From the NCBI GenBank assembly GCA_028871795.1, contig JAGWMG010000009.1, forward strand, positions 1 through 64,000: a stretch of 64,000 nucleotides of DNA, given 5' to 3'. Below the pieces are notes generated by a model. The model saw only the letters and a list, made by a program, of their open reading frames with translations. It was not told the origin of the DNA and ran no database searches. The stretch's first letter is position 1. Each line of letters starts with the position of its first letter. This document shows positions 55,812-64,000 of the stretch, piece by piece. The stretch comes from Alphaproteobacteria bacterium (GTDB lineage: Bacteria > Pseudomonadota > Alphaproteobacteria > Micropepsales > Micropepsaceae). A program made the translations under genes and the position numbers.

Positions 55812-56086
55812 GATGTTCAAGATCGCGATGGAGCCGCGGACGTTCTGGCGTCGATCCGAAAACTCTATCCGCGGCGGCGCCATATCTTCGTCGATAGCGG
55901 TTACGCCGGAGAAAAGCTCAAAGACGCGCTCGCCGAACTCGGCCGCTGGGTCGTTGAGCGCACCTTCGCTTAACTCAAGCGCTGCCGTAGGTCGGCCAAG
56001 GACTTCGCGGCAACCATCGAAAGCGCCGTTGCATGGGTCTTCGTCGCCACATCCGAACCCTGACGCGGCGTCTCACAAGGCTTTGA
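55812..56086 (+). pseudogene. IS5-family transposase remnant
   Basis: The plus-strand frame starting GDVQDRDGAADVLASIRKLY, then RHIFVDSGYAGEKLKDALAELG, is an IS5-type DDE core. It jumps directly to RWVVERTFA, where the region that normally lies between these blocks is deleted. A TAA then replaces the conserved Trp of 'FAWLNRCRR', followed by LKRCRRSAKDFAATIESAVAW. A frameshift near 56050 restores the normal ending (IRTLTRRLTRL, stop at 56084-56086). The gene is clearly dead and the 5' half is missing. Confidence 0.85.
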
Positions 56087-56144
56087 AATCAATGGCTTCA
56101 TTTTGAAGTCTGACCCTAATTCTTGTACATAAGCATCGGATTGT

Positions 56145-56166
56145 GGCTCTATGTAGGGCCTTTTTT
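56145..56166 (+). terminator. Weak terminator-like hairpin
   Basis: GGCTC, a 6-base loop, GGGCC (one G-T pair) and then six T residues. It sits between the IS remnant and the TonB receptor gene and could stop transcription entering from the left. The stem is short. Confidence 0.35.
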
Positions 56167-56396
56167 CTGGCTCACAAATCTATTCAGCCAAAATGCGTGC
56201 TGCGAAGTTTGCTGAAACATCCATTGGATCATCCTGAACTCAAAATTTTGGCAAAAATATCACACTATTCTTAAAATGTACTTTTGATACGAATAAACCA
56301 ATGTAACATTTCTGCATTTAATAATACATTTTTCAGACCGTCATTTTCGGCGGCGTATCTCGCGGCGCGAGCGCGCTTATTAACAGGGGGGTTCAA
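56167..56396. promoter_or_regulatory. A/T-rich upstream region of the siderophore-type TonB receptor
   Basis: A markedly A/T-rich 170-base stretch (56170-56340) precedes the receptor gene and probably contains its promoter. I could not assign -35/-10 boxes or a Fur-type operator with confidence. The end of the stretch, AGGGGGG before ATG 56397, is a strong ribosome site. Confidence 0.4.
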
Positions 56397-58658
56397 ATGG
56401 CTTTGTCTACCAAGACTCGTTGGATGCTGGCATCGGCAAGCGTCGTTTCGATTTCCATGATGATGGCGCAGACCGCGCTGGCCCAAGCGACTGACAGTGG
56501 CGAGTTGAAGCTGGAGACCATCGTGGTCACCGGCACCAGGGGCTTTGGCACCGACGTTTCCCAGTTAGGCACCTTCCGCGGCGCTCACCTCATCGACACG
56601 CCGATGACTATCGTCGTGTTGCCCAAAGATTTGCTCAACGCAGAGCAAGCGACGAACCTGACCGACATTCTTAAGAACATCGCGGGCGCTAACAGCGCCC
56701 AGGTGGGCACGGTCGTCACCTCCAACCAGTCGATCCGCGGCATCCCGATCGACAACCGTAACGGCTTCCGCATGGATGGCAGCCTGCCTTTCGTCAACCT
56801 GATCGAACTGCCGGTTGAAGACAAGGAACGCGTCGAAGTCATGAAAGGTGCTGCCGGCCTTTATTACGGCTTCGCTTCTCCGGCCGGCGTGATCAACGTC
56901 ACCATGAAGCGCCCCACCGCCGATCCGCTGTTCGATGCGAAGTTATTCGGCAACGAATATGGCGGACCTGGCGCTGCCGTCGATTTCGGCGGCACGGTGG
57001 CCAACGGCAAATTCGGCTATCGCATTAATGGCGTCTATACGAACGAAGATCCCGGCATCGACCACGCACTCGGCATCCGTTCGCTGATCTCCGGCGCTTT
57101 CGACTACAAACCCATCGAAAGTGTCACGATGCAGGTCGATGTTGAGCACATCTTCAAGACCCAGCCCGAACCTGGCGTTTTCCGTATGGTTTCAGGTTTG
57201 CCGACGCCCACTATCGCCAATCCCTACCCCACGTACGCGCTCCCGAACATCAAGACGCTCGATCCCAGAACCAATTTTGGTCCGAGGTGGGCGCTTTATC
57301 GTGCGGAAGAGACCAACCTGATGTCGCATAATGTCTGGTCGATCAACGATGCCTGGCAATTGACCATTGATGTGGGCGATTCCAGGTTCGACCGTAACCG
57401 TGTGTTCAATACCCTTCAGCCGACCAATTTCATCACCGGGGCCGGCTTCATGCAGTTTCAGTTTGCGCACGAGCAAGACGAGAACCGAAATGCCCGTTTT
57501 GAGGTATCCGGCACCTTCTCCACATTTGGACTTGTGCATAATGCGTCGGCCGGATGGCAGGACAATATTCGTGACTCCCTTGCGCTGAGCCAGGCCCAGG
57601 CTGTTTGCGCCGGCGGCGTGTACACCACAACCTGCCAGAAGGGTGTCACCACGGTCAGCGGCGTCGCGGTCAACTACATCAATCCGACTTTCGTGCCTCT
57701 CATGACGCTCCAGCTGCCTCAAACGCTCACCGGTACTCCAGATCGCACCGAAGATGCGGGGTTCTATATCTTCGACAGGATCAGCTGGGGAAACTATGTC
57801 GATGTTCTGGCCGGTGGCCGGTTCGGCAACTATAACGACATCGCACCCACGGTGCCCGTGATACACAAGTTCCATGCCGCGCCGATGACCACGTCGGATA
57901 GCATCGTGGTCAAACCGTTCGGCGACAACGATTTGAGCATCTATGCCAGCTATGTCGAAGCGCTGGAATCGGCCGGCGGCGCACCTATCACGGCACTCAA
58001 CGCCGGTCAGACTTTGGCGCCATTGCCGAGCATGCAGCGCGAAATCGGCGTGAAGTCCGAGTACCTTAAGGGTTTCCTGCTCACGTTTGACTATTTCGAC
58101 ATCCGCCGTGCGTCGACCTACGTGAATGCGGCGAACTACTATGTCGAGGATGGCCAGGCAAAATATAACGGCTTTGAATTCAGCGCCAGCGGCGAAGTCA
58201 CTGAGGACTTGTCCGTGTTTGCCAACGGCATGCTGCTAATGGCGAAGCAGGTCACAGGCGCCCCGACCTGCGGTGTGGTGCCATACCCGGTCACCGCCAC
58301 ATGCCATACGTTCACGCCGACTATTGTCGGATTGAACGTTTCGAACTCGGCGAAGGCCTATGGTACGTTCTTCGCCCAGTACAAGTTGGATGACTTCATC
58401 CAGGGCCTGTCGGTCAATGGCGGCATCTACTATGTCGGGGCGCGTCCTGTGGATGCCACCAATAAGGCATTTTTACGGGACTATTTCACAGTCGATTTGG
58501 GCGCCTCTTATTCGACCGATGCGTTCGAATATCCAATGACATTCCGCGTCAACGCGCAGAATGTCGGCAATACAAAGTTTTGGGCGTCGGGTGACGCCGA
58601 TCTGTTTGCCGAAGGCCAGCCGGCGAATATTATTTTCTCGTTGGAGGCACATCTCTAG
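56397..58658 (+). CDS. TonB-dependent receptor, siderophore-receptor type
   Basis: This 753-residue protein has a signal peptide (about 1-29, ending TALAQA), a TonB box in LETIVVTGTRG, a plug with HLIDTPMTIVVLPKDLL, TDILKNIAGA, SIRGIPIDNRNGFRMDG and VEVMKGAAGLYYGFASPAGVINVTMKRP, and a barrel ending IIFSLEAHL. The plug motifs are those of siderophore (FhuA/FpvA-like) receptors. AGGGGGG precedes the start. It is divergent from the GntR regulator; the relation to the beta-propeller and membrane genes after it is unclear. A hairpin follows the stop. Confidence 0.92.
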   Translation: MALSTKTRWMLASASVVSISMMMAQTALAQATDSGELKLETIVVTGTRGFGTDVSQLGTFRGAHLIDTPMTIVVLPKDLLNAEQATNLTDILKNIAGANSAQVGTVVTSNQSIRGIPIDNRNGFRMDGSLPFVNLIELPVEDKERVEVMKGAAGLYYGFASPAGVINVTMKRPTADPLFDAKLFGNEYGGPGAAVDFGGTVANGKFGYRINGVYTNEDPGIDHALGIRSLISGAFDYKPIESVTMQVDVEHIFKTQPEPGVFRMVSGLPTPTIANPYPTYALPNIKTLDPRTNFGPRWALYRAEETNLMSHNVWSINDAWQLTIDVGDSRFDRNRVFNTLQPTNFITGAGFMQFQFAHEQDENRNARFEVSGTFSTFGLVHNASAGWQDNIRDSLALSQAQAVCAGGVYTTTCQKGVTTVSGVAVNYINPTFVPLMTLQLPQTLTGTPDRTEDAGFYIFDRISWGNYVDVLAGGRFGNYNDIAPTVPVIHKFHAAPMTTSDSIVVKPFGDNDLSIYASYVEALESAGGAPITALNAGQTLAPLPSMQREIGVKSEYLKGFLLTFDYFDIRRASTYVNAANYYVEDGQAKYNGFEFSASGEVTEDLSVFANGMLLMAKQVTGAPTCGVVPYPVTATCHTFTPTIVGLNVSNSAKAYGTFFAQYKLDDFIQGLSVNGGIYYVGARPVDATNKAFLRDYFTVDLGASYSTDAFEYPMTFRVNAQNVGNTKFWASGDADLFAEGQPANIIFSLEAHL

Positions 58659-58661
58659 CCG

Positions 58662-58696
58662 GACCGGATTGCCAATGGCCGGCCGTCAATCCGGTC
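58662..58696 (+). terminator. Hairpin after the siderophore-type receptor gene
   Basis: Perfect 10-base arms GACCGGATTG and CAATCCGGTC flank a 15-base loop, 3 bases after the stop codon. The following T tract is poor (CTTGG), so it may be a weak terminator or an mRNA 3'-end stabiliser. Confidence 0.5.
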
Positions 58697-58882
58697 TTGG
58701 TAATGTACGGCAGTAAGCAGATCAGGCAAACACGCGATATGCATTGTGTCCGTTTCTGCCGCGGTTAATCCCCCCAAAAACTTGCGGGCGTCGCCGGTCC
58801 GTCGACGCCCCATTTTTTGGAAGAGCCAACACGTATATTCGACCAGAGCATTCGGTACTTTTCAGCTACGAGAAACGACGCT

Positions 58883-59263
58883 ATGCAGACACATCTAAAT
58901 CTTCTCCGCGGCGGCATCGTTTCATTCGGACTCGCATTTTTTTGCGCGGGCGCGAATGCGCAGGGCTTCTCTCCTCCCACCCAAACGCCCTGGGTGACGC
59001 GGCGGTGGGCATTGCTCACGCGTTGTCCACATGCCCGCGGTCGCAGAAGACGACATGATAATTGTGGAGGAAAGGAACGGTCGCGATTGCAAATAAGAAC
59101 CCGGGTACGGCGATTCTACCGACAAGGCCGGACATTTTTCAGAGGGGCGAATGGTCGTTATCCTTTTCGCTTCCGCTTGTGTCATGTGGGTGCCGAAACC
59201 GAATTCATAGATACAAAGAAGTTCTTGCCACCGAACCGAATTGGGCTCGGAACCCACACCGTC
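58883..59263 (+). pseudogene. Orphan signal-peptide sequence, probable gene remnant
   Basis: ATG 58883 opens a frame with a good signal peptide (MQTHLNLLRGGIVSFGLAFF, then CAGANAQGF). Soon it becomes an Arg-rich stretch with no domain. The frame stays open into the following beta-propeller gene, which has a signal peptide of its own, so a fusion is unlikely. Other frames here contain stops and short peptide-like pieces. I read this as the start of a lost secreted protein. The sequence 58697-58882 before it holds nothing recognisable. Confidence 0.35.
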
Positions 59264-60325
59264 ATGGTGAGTAGCCCGCTGAATTGTTCGGCGGCATTTG
59301 TCGCGGCCGCGCTTGTTGCCTCTGCTTTGCAGGCGCAGGCGGCGCCGCAAGCGGACACGCCGAGCTATACAATCACAAAAAACGTAGCGCTGGGTGCGCC
59401 GGACCGTTGGGATTACGTTGTGTTAGATCCCGTTCTGAATCGCGTTTATGTCTCGCACAGCGAGAAGGTTACGGTGGTCGATGGGACAAGCGGCGCAATC
59501 GTGGGGACTATCAACGGCATTACCGGCACGACCCACGGCATCGCGTCCGTGCATGCGTTGGGCAAAGGATATACCGACGACGGCAAGGCTGGCATCGCCG
59601 TGTCTTTCGACCTCAAGACGTTGAAAATAATCAACAGCATCAAGGCAGAACCGGATGCGGACGGCATCGTTTTCGACCAATGGAGCGGACACATTCTGGT
59701 GATCGACGGCGGCTCCGGGAAGATCACAGTAATCGATCCCAAGACCGACACCCTTGTCGCGACCGTTGACGGCGGCGGCGGTCTGGAATTCGGTGTCTCG
59801 GGCGAGAACGGAAAATTCTACGTTGACGGCGCCGAGAAGGGCGAGATCGTACGCATCGACACGAAGACGAATACCGCCGATGCACATTGGCCGATGGCGG
59901 GTTGCCAGAAGCCGCACGGTCTCGCCATCGACCGGGCGCATATGCGTCTGTTTGCCAGTTGCGCGAACAAGGTCATGGCGGTTGTGGATGCGGAAACAGG
60001 CGCCGTGCTGGCAACCCTGCCGATCGGCGAAGGCTCCGATTTTGCCGAATTCGATCCGAGCCGCGGCTTGGCCTTCAGCTCGAATCGCGACGGCACGCTT
60101 TCGATCATCGTGGAGAAATCGCCCGCCACCTTCGTCGCGCTACCTGCGGTCACAACCGAATTGGGTGCGCGCACGATGGCGATCGATCCCAAAACCGGGC
60201 GCGTCTTTCTGGTGACGGCGGATATGACTCTCGCTCCAGCGGTCCCGCCGAGCGATGCAAGGCCGCGCTATAGCGTCAAACCGGGCTCGGCGAAGCTCCT
60301 CTTCCTCGATCCGATGCCGCAGTAG
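59264..60325 (+). CDS. Secreted YncE-like beta-propeller protein
   Basis: This protein is 353 residues from ATG 59264. A signal peptide (cleavage near LQAQAAPQ) is followed by repeated YVTN/NHL-type blades: WDYVVLDPVLNRVYVSHSEKVTVVDGTSGAIVG, GHILVIDGGSGKITVIDPKTDTLVATVDG, EKGEIVRIDTKTN, NKVMAVVDAETGAVLATLPIG, DGTLSIIVEKSP and GARTMAIDPKTGRVFLVTADM. It is probably periplasmic and its role is unknown; relatives bind DNA or act with metal or quinone enzymes. No clear ribosome site precedes this ATG, so the start is uncertain. The frame is open upstream to 58817. Confidence 0.8.
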   Translation: MVSSPLNCSAAFVAAALVASALQAQAAPQADTPSYTITKNVALGAPDRWDYVVLDPVLNRVYVSHSEKVTVVDGTSGAIVGTINGITGTTHGIASVHALGKGYTDDGKAGIAVSFDLKTLKIINSIKAEPDADGIVFDQWSGHILVIDGGSGKITVIDPKTDTLVATVDGGGGLEFGVSGENGKFYVDGAEKGEIVRIDTKTNTADAHWPMAGCQKPHGLAIDRAHMRLFASCANKVMAVVDAETGAVLATLPIGEGSDFAEFDPSRGLAFSSNRDGTLSIIVEKSPATFVALPAVTTELGARTMAIDPKTGRVFLVTADMTLAPAVPPSDARPRYSVKPGSAKLLFLDPMPQ

Positions 60326-60366
60326 ACGCGAACGTCGGCCCACTTGGAATGCGGTGTACGATAGGG

Positions 60367-61104
60367 ATGGTTAGTCGGCGTATCGTTGCTTTCGTTGTAA
60401 CGCTATTGGCGCTGAGCCGTCCGATGCTCGGCGGTCCTCCCTATATCACAGACGATCCGGAACCCACGGACTACAAGCATTTCGAGATTTATCTCTTCAA
60501 CGGCGGTACGGCGTCGCGCAGCGGAACCGGCATCGCGTCGGGGTTGGATTTCAACTATGGCGCAGCGCTCGATCTGCAATTGACGGCTGTAGTGCCGGTG
60601 AGTTTCAACGATGCTGGTGGCGGAAGAACCGCGACTGATCTCGGCAATATCGAACTCGCGGCAAAATACCGCGTTCTGCACCAGCAAGGGTTCGGTTGGG
60701 ACGTCGCCATTTTTCCACGTGTGTTCCTGCCGGCCGGTTCGCGGACGGTCGGCGAACGCCACGCCGCATTGTTGCTGCCGATATGGATCGGGAAGAATTG
60801 GGGAGACTGGTCCACCTACGGCGGAGGCGGATGCGAGATCAACCGTGGCGGGACTTCGCAGAACTTCTGCCTGATGGGGTGGGCGCTCGCGCGCGAGGTC
60901 CTGCCTGGGTTGCAGATGGGCGCGGAACTCTATCATCAAGGCGCTGACACACGCGGCGAACGCGCCACATCCGGAATCGGCACCAGCGTCATCTACGATA
61001 TTGGCGAGCACTATCATTTGATGGGCTCGATAGGCCCGGGCATCCAGAATGCGGGGGAAACCAACCGTTATTCTTGGTACACGGCGCTTCTCTTCACATT
61101 CTAG
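60367..61104 (+). CDS. Putative outer-membrane beta-barrel protein (phenol MetA-like family)
   Basis: This protein is about 245 residues. It has an N-terminal signal sequence (MVSRRIVAFVVTLLALSRPMLG) and a mature part beginning GGPPYITDDPEPTDYKHFEIYLF, the start pattern of the MetA-pathway/transporter-like barrel family. Alternating strands follow (LDLQLTAVVPVSF, NIELAAKYRVLHQ, WDVAIFPRVFLPAGS) and a C-terminal YTALLFTF with terminal Phe. It may be a channel or structural protein; no substrate is known. ATG 60349 is an alternative start. It lies between the propeller and the four-repeat membrane protein genes, probably in one operon (41- and 30-base gaps). Confidence 0.75.
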   Translation: MVSRRIVAFVVTLLALSRPMLGGPPYITDDPEPTDYKHFEIYLFNGGTASRSGTGIASGLDFNYGAALDLQLTAVVPVSFNDAGGGRTATDLGNIELAAKYRVLHQQGFGWDVAIFPRVFLPAGSRTVGERHAALLLPIWIGKNWGDWSTYGGGGCEINRGGTSQNFCLMGWALAREVLPGLQMGAELYHQGADTRGERATSGIGTSVIYDIGEHYHLMGSIGPGIQNAGETNRYSWYTALLFTF

Positions 61105-61134
61105 AATTTCACAACCGGAACGGATGGCGTAGCG

Positions 61135-61902
61135 ATGAGCGAGAAAACCGCGATGAACAAGGTTCCGGCGGTGACGTTGGCGTTCTGGGTCGCAAAAATC
61201 GCGGCGACGACGCTGGGCGAAACCGGCGGCGATGCGGTTTCGATGTCGATGAACCTCGGCTACCTCGTCGCCACGGGAATTTTCGCCGCGATCTTCGTGG
61301 TCGCGCTTGCGTTGCAAGTGGCGGAAAAACGCTACCATCCCTTCAACTATTGGTTCGTTATTGTCGCAACCACCACCGTGGGGACGACCGTCTCCGACTA
61401 TCTGGATCGCACCGCGGGGCTCGGCTACCCGCTTGCGTCACTGATCCTGTTCACCGTCGTCCTTCTGTGTCTCGGCGTGTGGCGGCTCAGCACTGGAAGC
61501 ATCTCCGTCGCCCATATCGCAGACCGCAAGACGGAAGCCTTCTATTGGACAACCATCTTGGCCTCGAACACGCTGGGCACCGCGCTGGGCGATTATTTGG
61601 CCGACTCCAAAGGCTTCGGTTTTGAACGAGGTGCGTTGGTGTTCGGCGGGCTGATCGCGTTGATCACGGTGGCCTATTTCGTCACCAAGATCCCGCGCAC
61701 AATCCTGTTCTGGGCGGTCTTCATCCTTACCCGGCCGCTGGGCGCGACCTTGGGCGACATCCTGACCAAGCCGCTTGCCCATGGCGGGCTCAATCTGGAC
61801 CGCATTCAGTCGTCCGTAGCGCTCGCGGTATTTATGACAGCCTGCATCATGCTGACGAATTTGCGCAAACCCGCACCGGACGGCCAAGCGTTGTTGCATT
61901 AA
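61135..61902 (+). CDS. COG4705-like four-repeat inner-membrane protein
   Basis: This 255-residue protein has about eight membrane helices and no known function. It contains four copies of the pattern Trp-x9-Gly-x4-Asp: W18/G28/D33 (TTLGETGGD), W73/G83/D88 (TTVGTTVSD), W138/G148/D153 (NTLGTALGD) and W193/G203/D208 (RPLGATLGD). The Trp-Gly-Asp spacing is the same in all four. Three of the repeats continue with a G-(L/F)-G-(Y/F)-like turn. It resembles the uncharacterised membrane proteins grouped as COG4705. Four membrane-associated Asp residues hint at an ion or metal path, but this is inference. Confidence 0.82.
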   Translation: MSEKTAMNKVPAVTLAFWVAKIAATTLGETGGDAVSMSMNLGYLVATGIFAAIFVVALALQVAEKRYHPFNYWFVIVATTTVGTTVSDYLDRTAGLGYPLASLILFTVVLLCLGVWRLSTGSISVAHIADRKTEAFYWTTILASNTLGTALGDYLADSKGFGFERGALVFGGLIALITVAYFVTKIPRTILFWAVFILTRPLGATLGDILTKPLAHGGLNLDRIQSSVALAVFMTACIMLTNLRKPAPDGQALLH

Positions 61903-61967
61903 GCGCGTGCAATTAGCCCGTTGGGTCGGGGTGATCTGCCTACTTGGCAGGCGCCGCGGGCTGCCAA

Positions 61968-63146
61968 TCACCCTGCCGGCTGCATGAAATCGAGAATGGC
62001 GCGGGCGGCGCGCAGAGACGGCTGTTCGCCGCCCTGCCCCAGCCGGCGCATCGCTTCTTCCAGGTCGGTAACCTGACGCGCGGCGGCGGCTTTGTCCGTC
62101 AGCAGCGGAAACACGGCGTCCGCCAGCGTCTGGGGTGTGGCGCGTTCCTGGAGAAATTCGGGAATCGCCTCGCGATCGAGAAGCAGATTGGCGATCGTCG
62201 CGAACTTGACGCGCACCATCGCCTTGAAGACCGCTGCCGTCAGCCAGCTTGCCCTGTAGGCCACAACCATCGGCGTGCGGGCGAGCGCCAGCTCCGTCGT
62301 CACCGTGCCGGACGCCGCCAGCGCCGCGTCGGCGGCGTCGAAGGCGGCGAATTTCTCGTCCTCGCCTTCGACGATGTGGAGCGGCACCGGCCAGTCCGCG
62401 GCGCCCTCGCGCACGCGCGCGGCGACATGGGACACCGTCGGCAAAACGCTCACCAGGCCGGGCACGCGCTTCGCCAGCAAGCCGACGGCCTCGCGGAATG
62501 CCGGAAAGATGAAACGGATTTCGTTGGTGCGGCTGCCGGGCAGAACCGCCAGCAGCGGCGCATCCGGCGCGATACCATGGCGGGCGCGGAAGCCGTCGCC
62601 GCCGGTCATGCGCTCGGCGCGTTCGATCGCCGGATGACCCACGAAAACGGCGCGCAGCCCGTAGCCCTCGAAGAACGGCGCCTCGAACGGCAAGAGCGCC
62701 AGCACCAGATCGAAATAGTCCGCCATGGCGCGGGCGCGGTAGGCGCGGCTGGCCCACACCTGCGGGGCGACGTAGTTGATGGTGGCAATCCGCGGCGCGA
62801 TCCGCTTGAGGCGCCTGGCGATGCGATGGGTGAAATCCGGGCTGTCGATCAGCACCACCGCATCGGGGCGCGTTTCAACCGCGAAATCCGCCGCCTGGCG
62901 CACACGCGCCAGGATCGTCGGGATGCGCGGCACCACCTCGCGCAGCCCCATCACCGCGGTGGCGTCGAGAGGAAAGAGGCTCTGCAAACCCTGGGCGGCC
63001 ATCGCCTCCCCGCCGACGCCTACGATCTTCACGGTGTCGCCGGCGATGGCTTTGAGCGCCGCCATCAATTGCGCGCCGAGCCGGTCGCCCGAGGGCTCGC
63101 CGCATACCAGCATCAGCGTCAGAGGGTTCGCGGGCGCCCCGGACAT
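61968..63146 (-). CDS. lpxB: Lipid-A-disaccharide synthase
   Basis: This 392-residue GT-B glycosyltransferase joins UDP-2,3-diacylglucosamine and lipid X in lipid A synthesis. It contains LVCGEPSGDRLGAQLM, VGVGGEAMAAQGLQSLFPL, AVMGLREV, VLIDSPDFTHRIAR, INYVAPQVWAS, VGHPAIERA, LLAVLPGSRTNEI and the UDP-site AALAASGTVTTELALARTPMVVAYR. The start at 63146 is 2 bases after the lpxI stop; a longer ORF over lpxI is a shadow. It resumes the conserved backbone after the accessory patch behind gltA. Confidence 0.96.
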   Translation of the reverse strand: MSGAPANPLTLMLVCGEPSGDRLGAQLMAALKAIAGDTVKIVGVGGEAMAAQGLQSLFPLDATAVMGLREVVPRIPTILARVRQAADFAVETRPDAVVLIDSPDFTHRIARRLKRIAPRIATINYVAPQVWASRAYRARAMADYFDLVLALLPFEAPFFEGYGLRAVFVGHPAIERAERMTGGDGFRARHGIAPDAPLLAVLPGSRTNEIRFIFPAFREAVGLLAKRVPGLVSVLPTVSHVAARVREGAADWPVPLHIVEGEDEKFAAFDAADAALAASGTVTTELALARTPMVVAYRASWLTAAVFKAMVRVKFATIANLLLDREAIPEFLQERATPQTLADAVFPLLTDKAAAARQVTDLEEAMRRLGQGGEQPSLRAARAILDFMQPAG

Positions 63147-63148
63147 CG

Positions 63149-63994
63149 TCACGGGGCCACGCCGACGAGAAACAGACCCAGCTTGTCCGCTTCCTCGATC
63201 ACCGCGCGCTTGCGCAGGATCAGCGCCCCGCCCGCTTCCACGGCAATGCCCGCCAAGCCCACGGCAGCGGCGTTCTGCACCGTCTGCACGCCGATGACGG
63301 GCAGATCCGTCTTGCGGTCCTGGATCGGCTTGGGCGCCTTCGCCAGAACCCCGCGCCGTTTGGTGGACGTGCCGCGAAGATGCCCAGGCAGACTCGCCAC
63401 GCGCGCGATCATGGCATCGGTGCCCTCCGCCGCTTCCACCGCCAGCGTCAGCCCGTCGCAAACCACCGCGGCCTGGCCGATGTCGAGCGCCCCCATGGCG
63501 CGCACGATTCTGAACGCCGCCGCGACGTCCTCTTCGCATTCCCCCGAAGGTGCCATGCGGCCCATTTGGCCCAGGGGCGCGAGCAACCCCGGCGCCGCCT
63601 GGGCCGCACCGACGGCAGAGAACCCCTCGCGCTCGAAAACATCGACCACCGCGCGCAGCAGTGCGTCGTCGCCCTTGCGCGCCGCCGCGATGACGCGCGG
63701 CGCCACGAGGACGCCTTTGACGTCGAGCTTGATCTCGGAGAATTTCGGCCGCGCCAGTTTGCCGGCTAGCAGCACGTCGCCGCAGTTGTGGGCGCGCAAT
63801 GCCTTGATGACCTTGTTCACCTCGCCCAGCGAGGCCCATTCGTGCGGATAGGACTTGACCCATTCGTCCGCCGCGCCGAGGAGTGCCAGCACGAAGACCT
63901 CGCGTCCGCTCTCGCGCACGCTTTCGGCAATGGCAAGGGGAAGCTCGCCGCCGCCCGCGACGATGCCCAGCGCCGGTTGCGGAACCTGGCTCAT
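63149..63994 (-). CDS. lpxI: UDP-2,3-diacylglucosamine pyrophosphatase, LpxI type
   Basis: This 281-residue enzyme cleaves UDP-2,3-diacylglucosamine to lipid X, replacing LpxH in alphaproteobacteria. It shows the LpxI layout: N-terminal LGIVAGGGELPLAIAESV, the LGEVNKVIKALRAHNCGDVLLAGKLARP region and the C-terminal catalytic part AVVCDGLTLAVEAAEGTDAMIARV ... GVLAKAPKPIQDRKTDLPVIGVQTVQNAA. The gene is complete, beginning 7 bases from the right window edge. lpxB follows after 2 bases. Confidence 0.95.
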   Translation of the reverse strand: MSQVPQPALGIVAGGGELPLAIAESVRESGREVFVLALLGAADEWVKSYPHEWASLGEVNKVIKALRAHNCGDVLLAGKLARPKFSEIKLDVKGVLVAPRVIAAARKGDDALLRAVVDVFEREGFSAVGAAQAAPGLLAPLGQMGRMAPSGECEEDVAAAFRIVRAMGALDIGQAAVVCDGLTLAVEAAEGTDAMIARVASLPGHLRGTSTKRRGVLAKAPKPIQDRKTDLPVIGVQTVQNAAAVGLAGIAVEAGGALILRKRAVIEEADKLGLFLVGVAP

Positions 63995-64000
63995 TCCGTG

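Noticed and set aside
61944-63851. 635-residue plus-strand ORF opposite lpxB and lpxI
   Set aside because: Composition is His/Arg/Gln-rich without motifs; lpxB and lpxI are complete on the other strand.
1-64000. tRNA, rRNA and CRISPR arrays
   Set aside because: No cloverleaf-like segment, rRNA signature or regularly spaced repeats were noticed on reading the intergenic stretches; a covariance-model scan would be needed to exclude small RNAs.

Overview
The window is high-GC DNA, coding on both strands, almost certainly from an alphaproteobacterium. Three things point that way: a LexA operator of the alphaproteobacterial GAAC-N7-GAAC type in front of lexA; the gene order trpG-trpD-trpC-moaC-moeA-lexA-comEC-gltX-gltA and lpxI-lpxB; and three large TonB-dependent receptors, as is usual in oligotrophic Caulobacterales, sphingomonads or Micropepsaceae/Rhizomicrobium-like bacteria. 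The exact lineage cannot be fixed from this sequence alone.

Layout. (1) 1-146: one end of an IS1595-like insertion sequence. (2) 222-5515: housekeeping backbone: a pseudo-receiver protein, tpiA, a PpiD-like periplasmic chaperone and trpE. (3) 5541-21016: a nucleic-acid and nucleoside scavenging block: secreted S1/P1 nuclease, purine nucleoside phosphorylase, deoB and amn, then on the minus strand upp-deoC-ALDH16-cdd-deoA-guaD-adenine deaminase plus a membrane-anchored unknown. Between the two arms lie small membrane/TM2 proteins and a double-PilZ protein. (4) 21017-42619: an accessory catabolic region, visibly more A/T-rich in places. A TetR-controlled acyl-CoA operon (CoA ligase plus two MaoC-type hydratase subunits) is divergent from an alpha/beta hydrolase, a TonB receptor, an MFS transporter, a carboxylesterase and a DUF885 hydrolase. 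It is followed by an orphan hybrid histidine kinase, a second TonB receptor, a CocE/NonD-type serine hydrolase, a LysR regulator and a YfcC-type transporter. (5) 42747-43202: a broken HigA-like antitoxin. (6) 43312-54430: the backbone resumes with trpGDC-moaC-moeA (all joined by 4-base overlaps), a PAS_5 protein, lexA, comEC, gltX and gltA. (7) 54530-61902: a second accessory patch with a GntR regulator carrying two winged helices, an IS5-family remnant, a TonB siderophore-type receptor, a beta-propeller protein, an outer-membrane-like protein and a four-repeat membrane protein. (8) 61968-63994: lpxB and lpxI.

How it works together. The nucleoside block can plausibly convert extracellular DNA/RNA into nucleotides, bases and sugar phosphates. 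Deoxyribose-5-phosphate is split by DeoC into glyceraldehyde-3-phosphate and acetaldehyde, and the adjacent two-domain aldehyde dehydrogenase is well placed to remove the acetaldehyde. The catabolic region looks like uptake, ester hydrolysis, CoA activation and hydration of an unknown ester or acid. The strongest architectural signal is that a backbone order I expect to be contiguous (tpiA-ppiD-trpE-trpGDC...-gltA-lpxB-lpxI) is interrupted twice, by about 37.8 kb between trpE and trpG and by about 7.5 kb between gltA and lpxB. No tRNA, rRNA or CRISPR array was seen.
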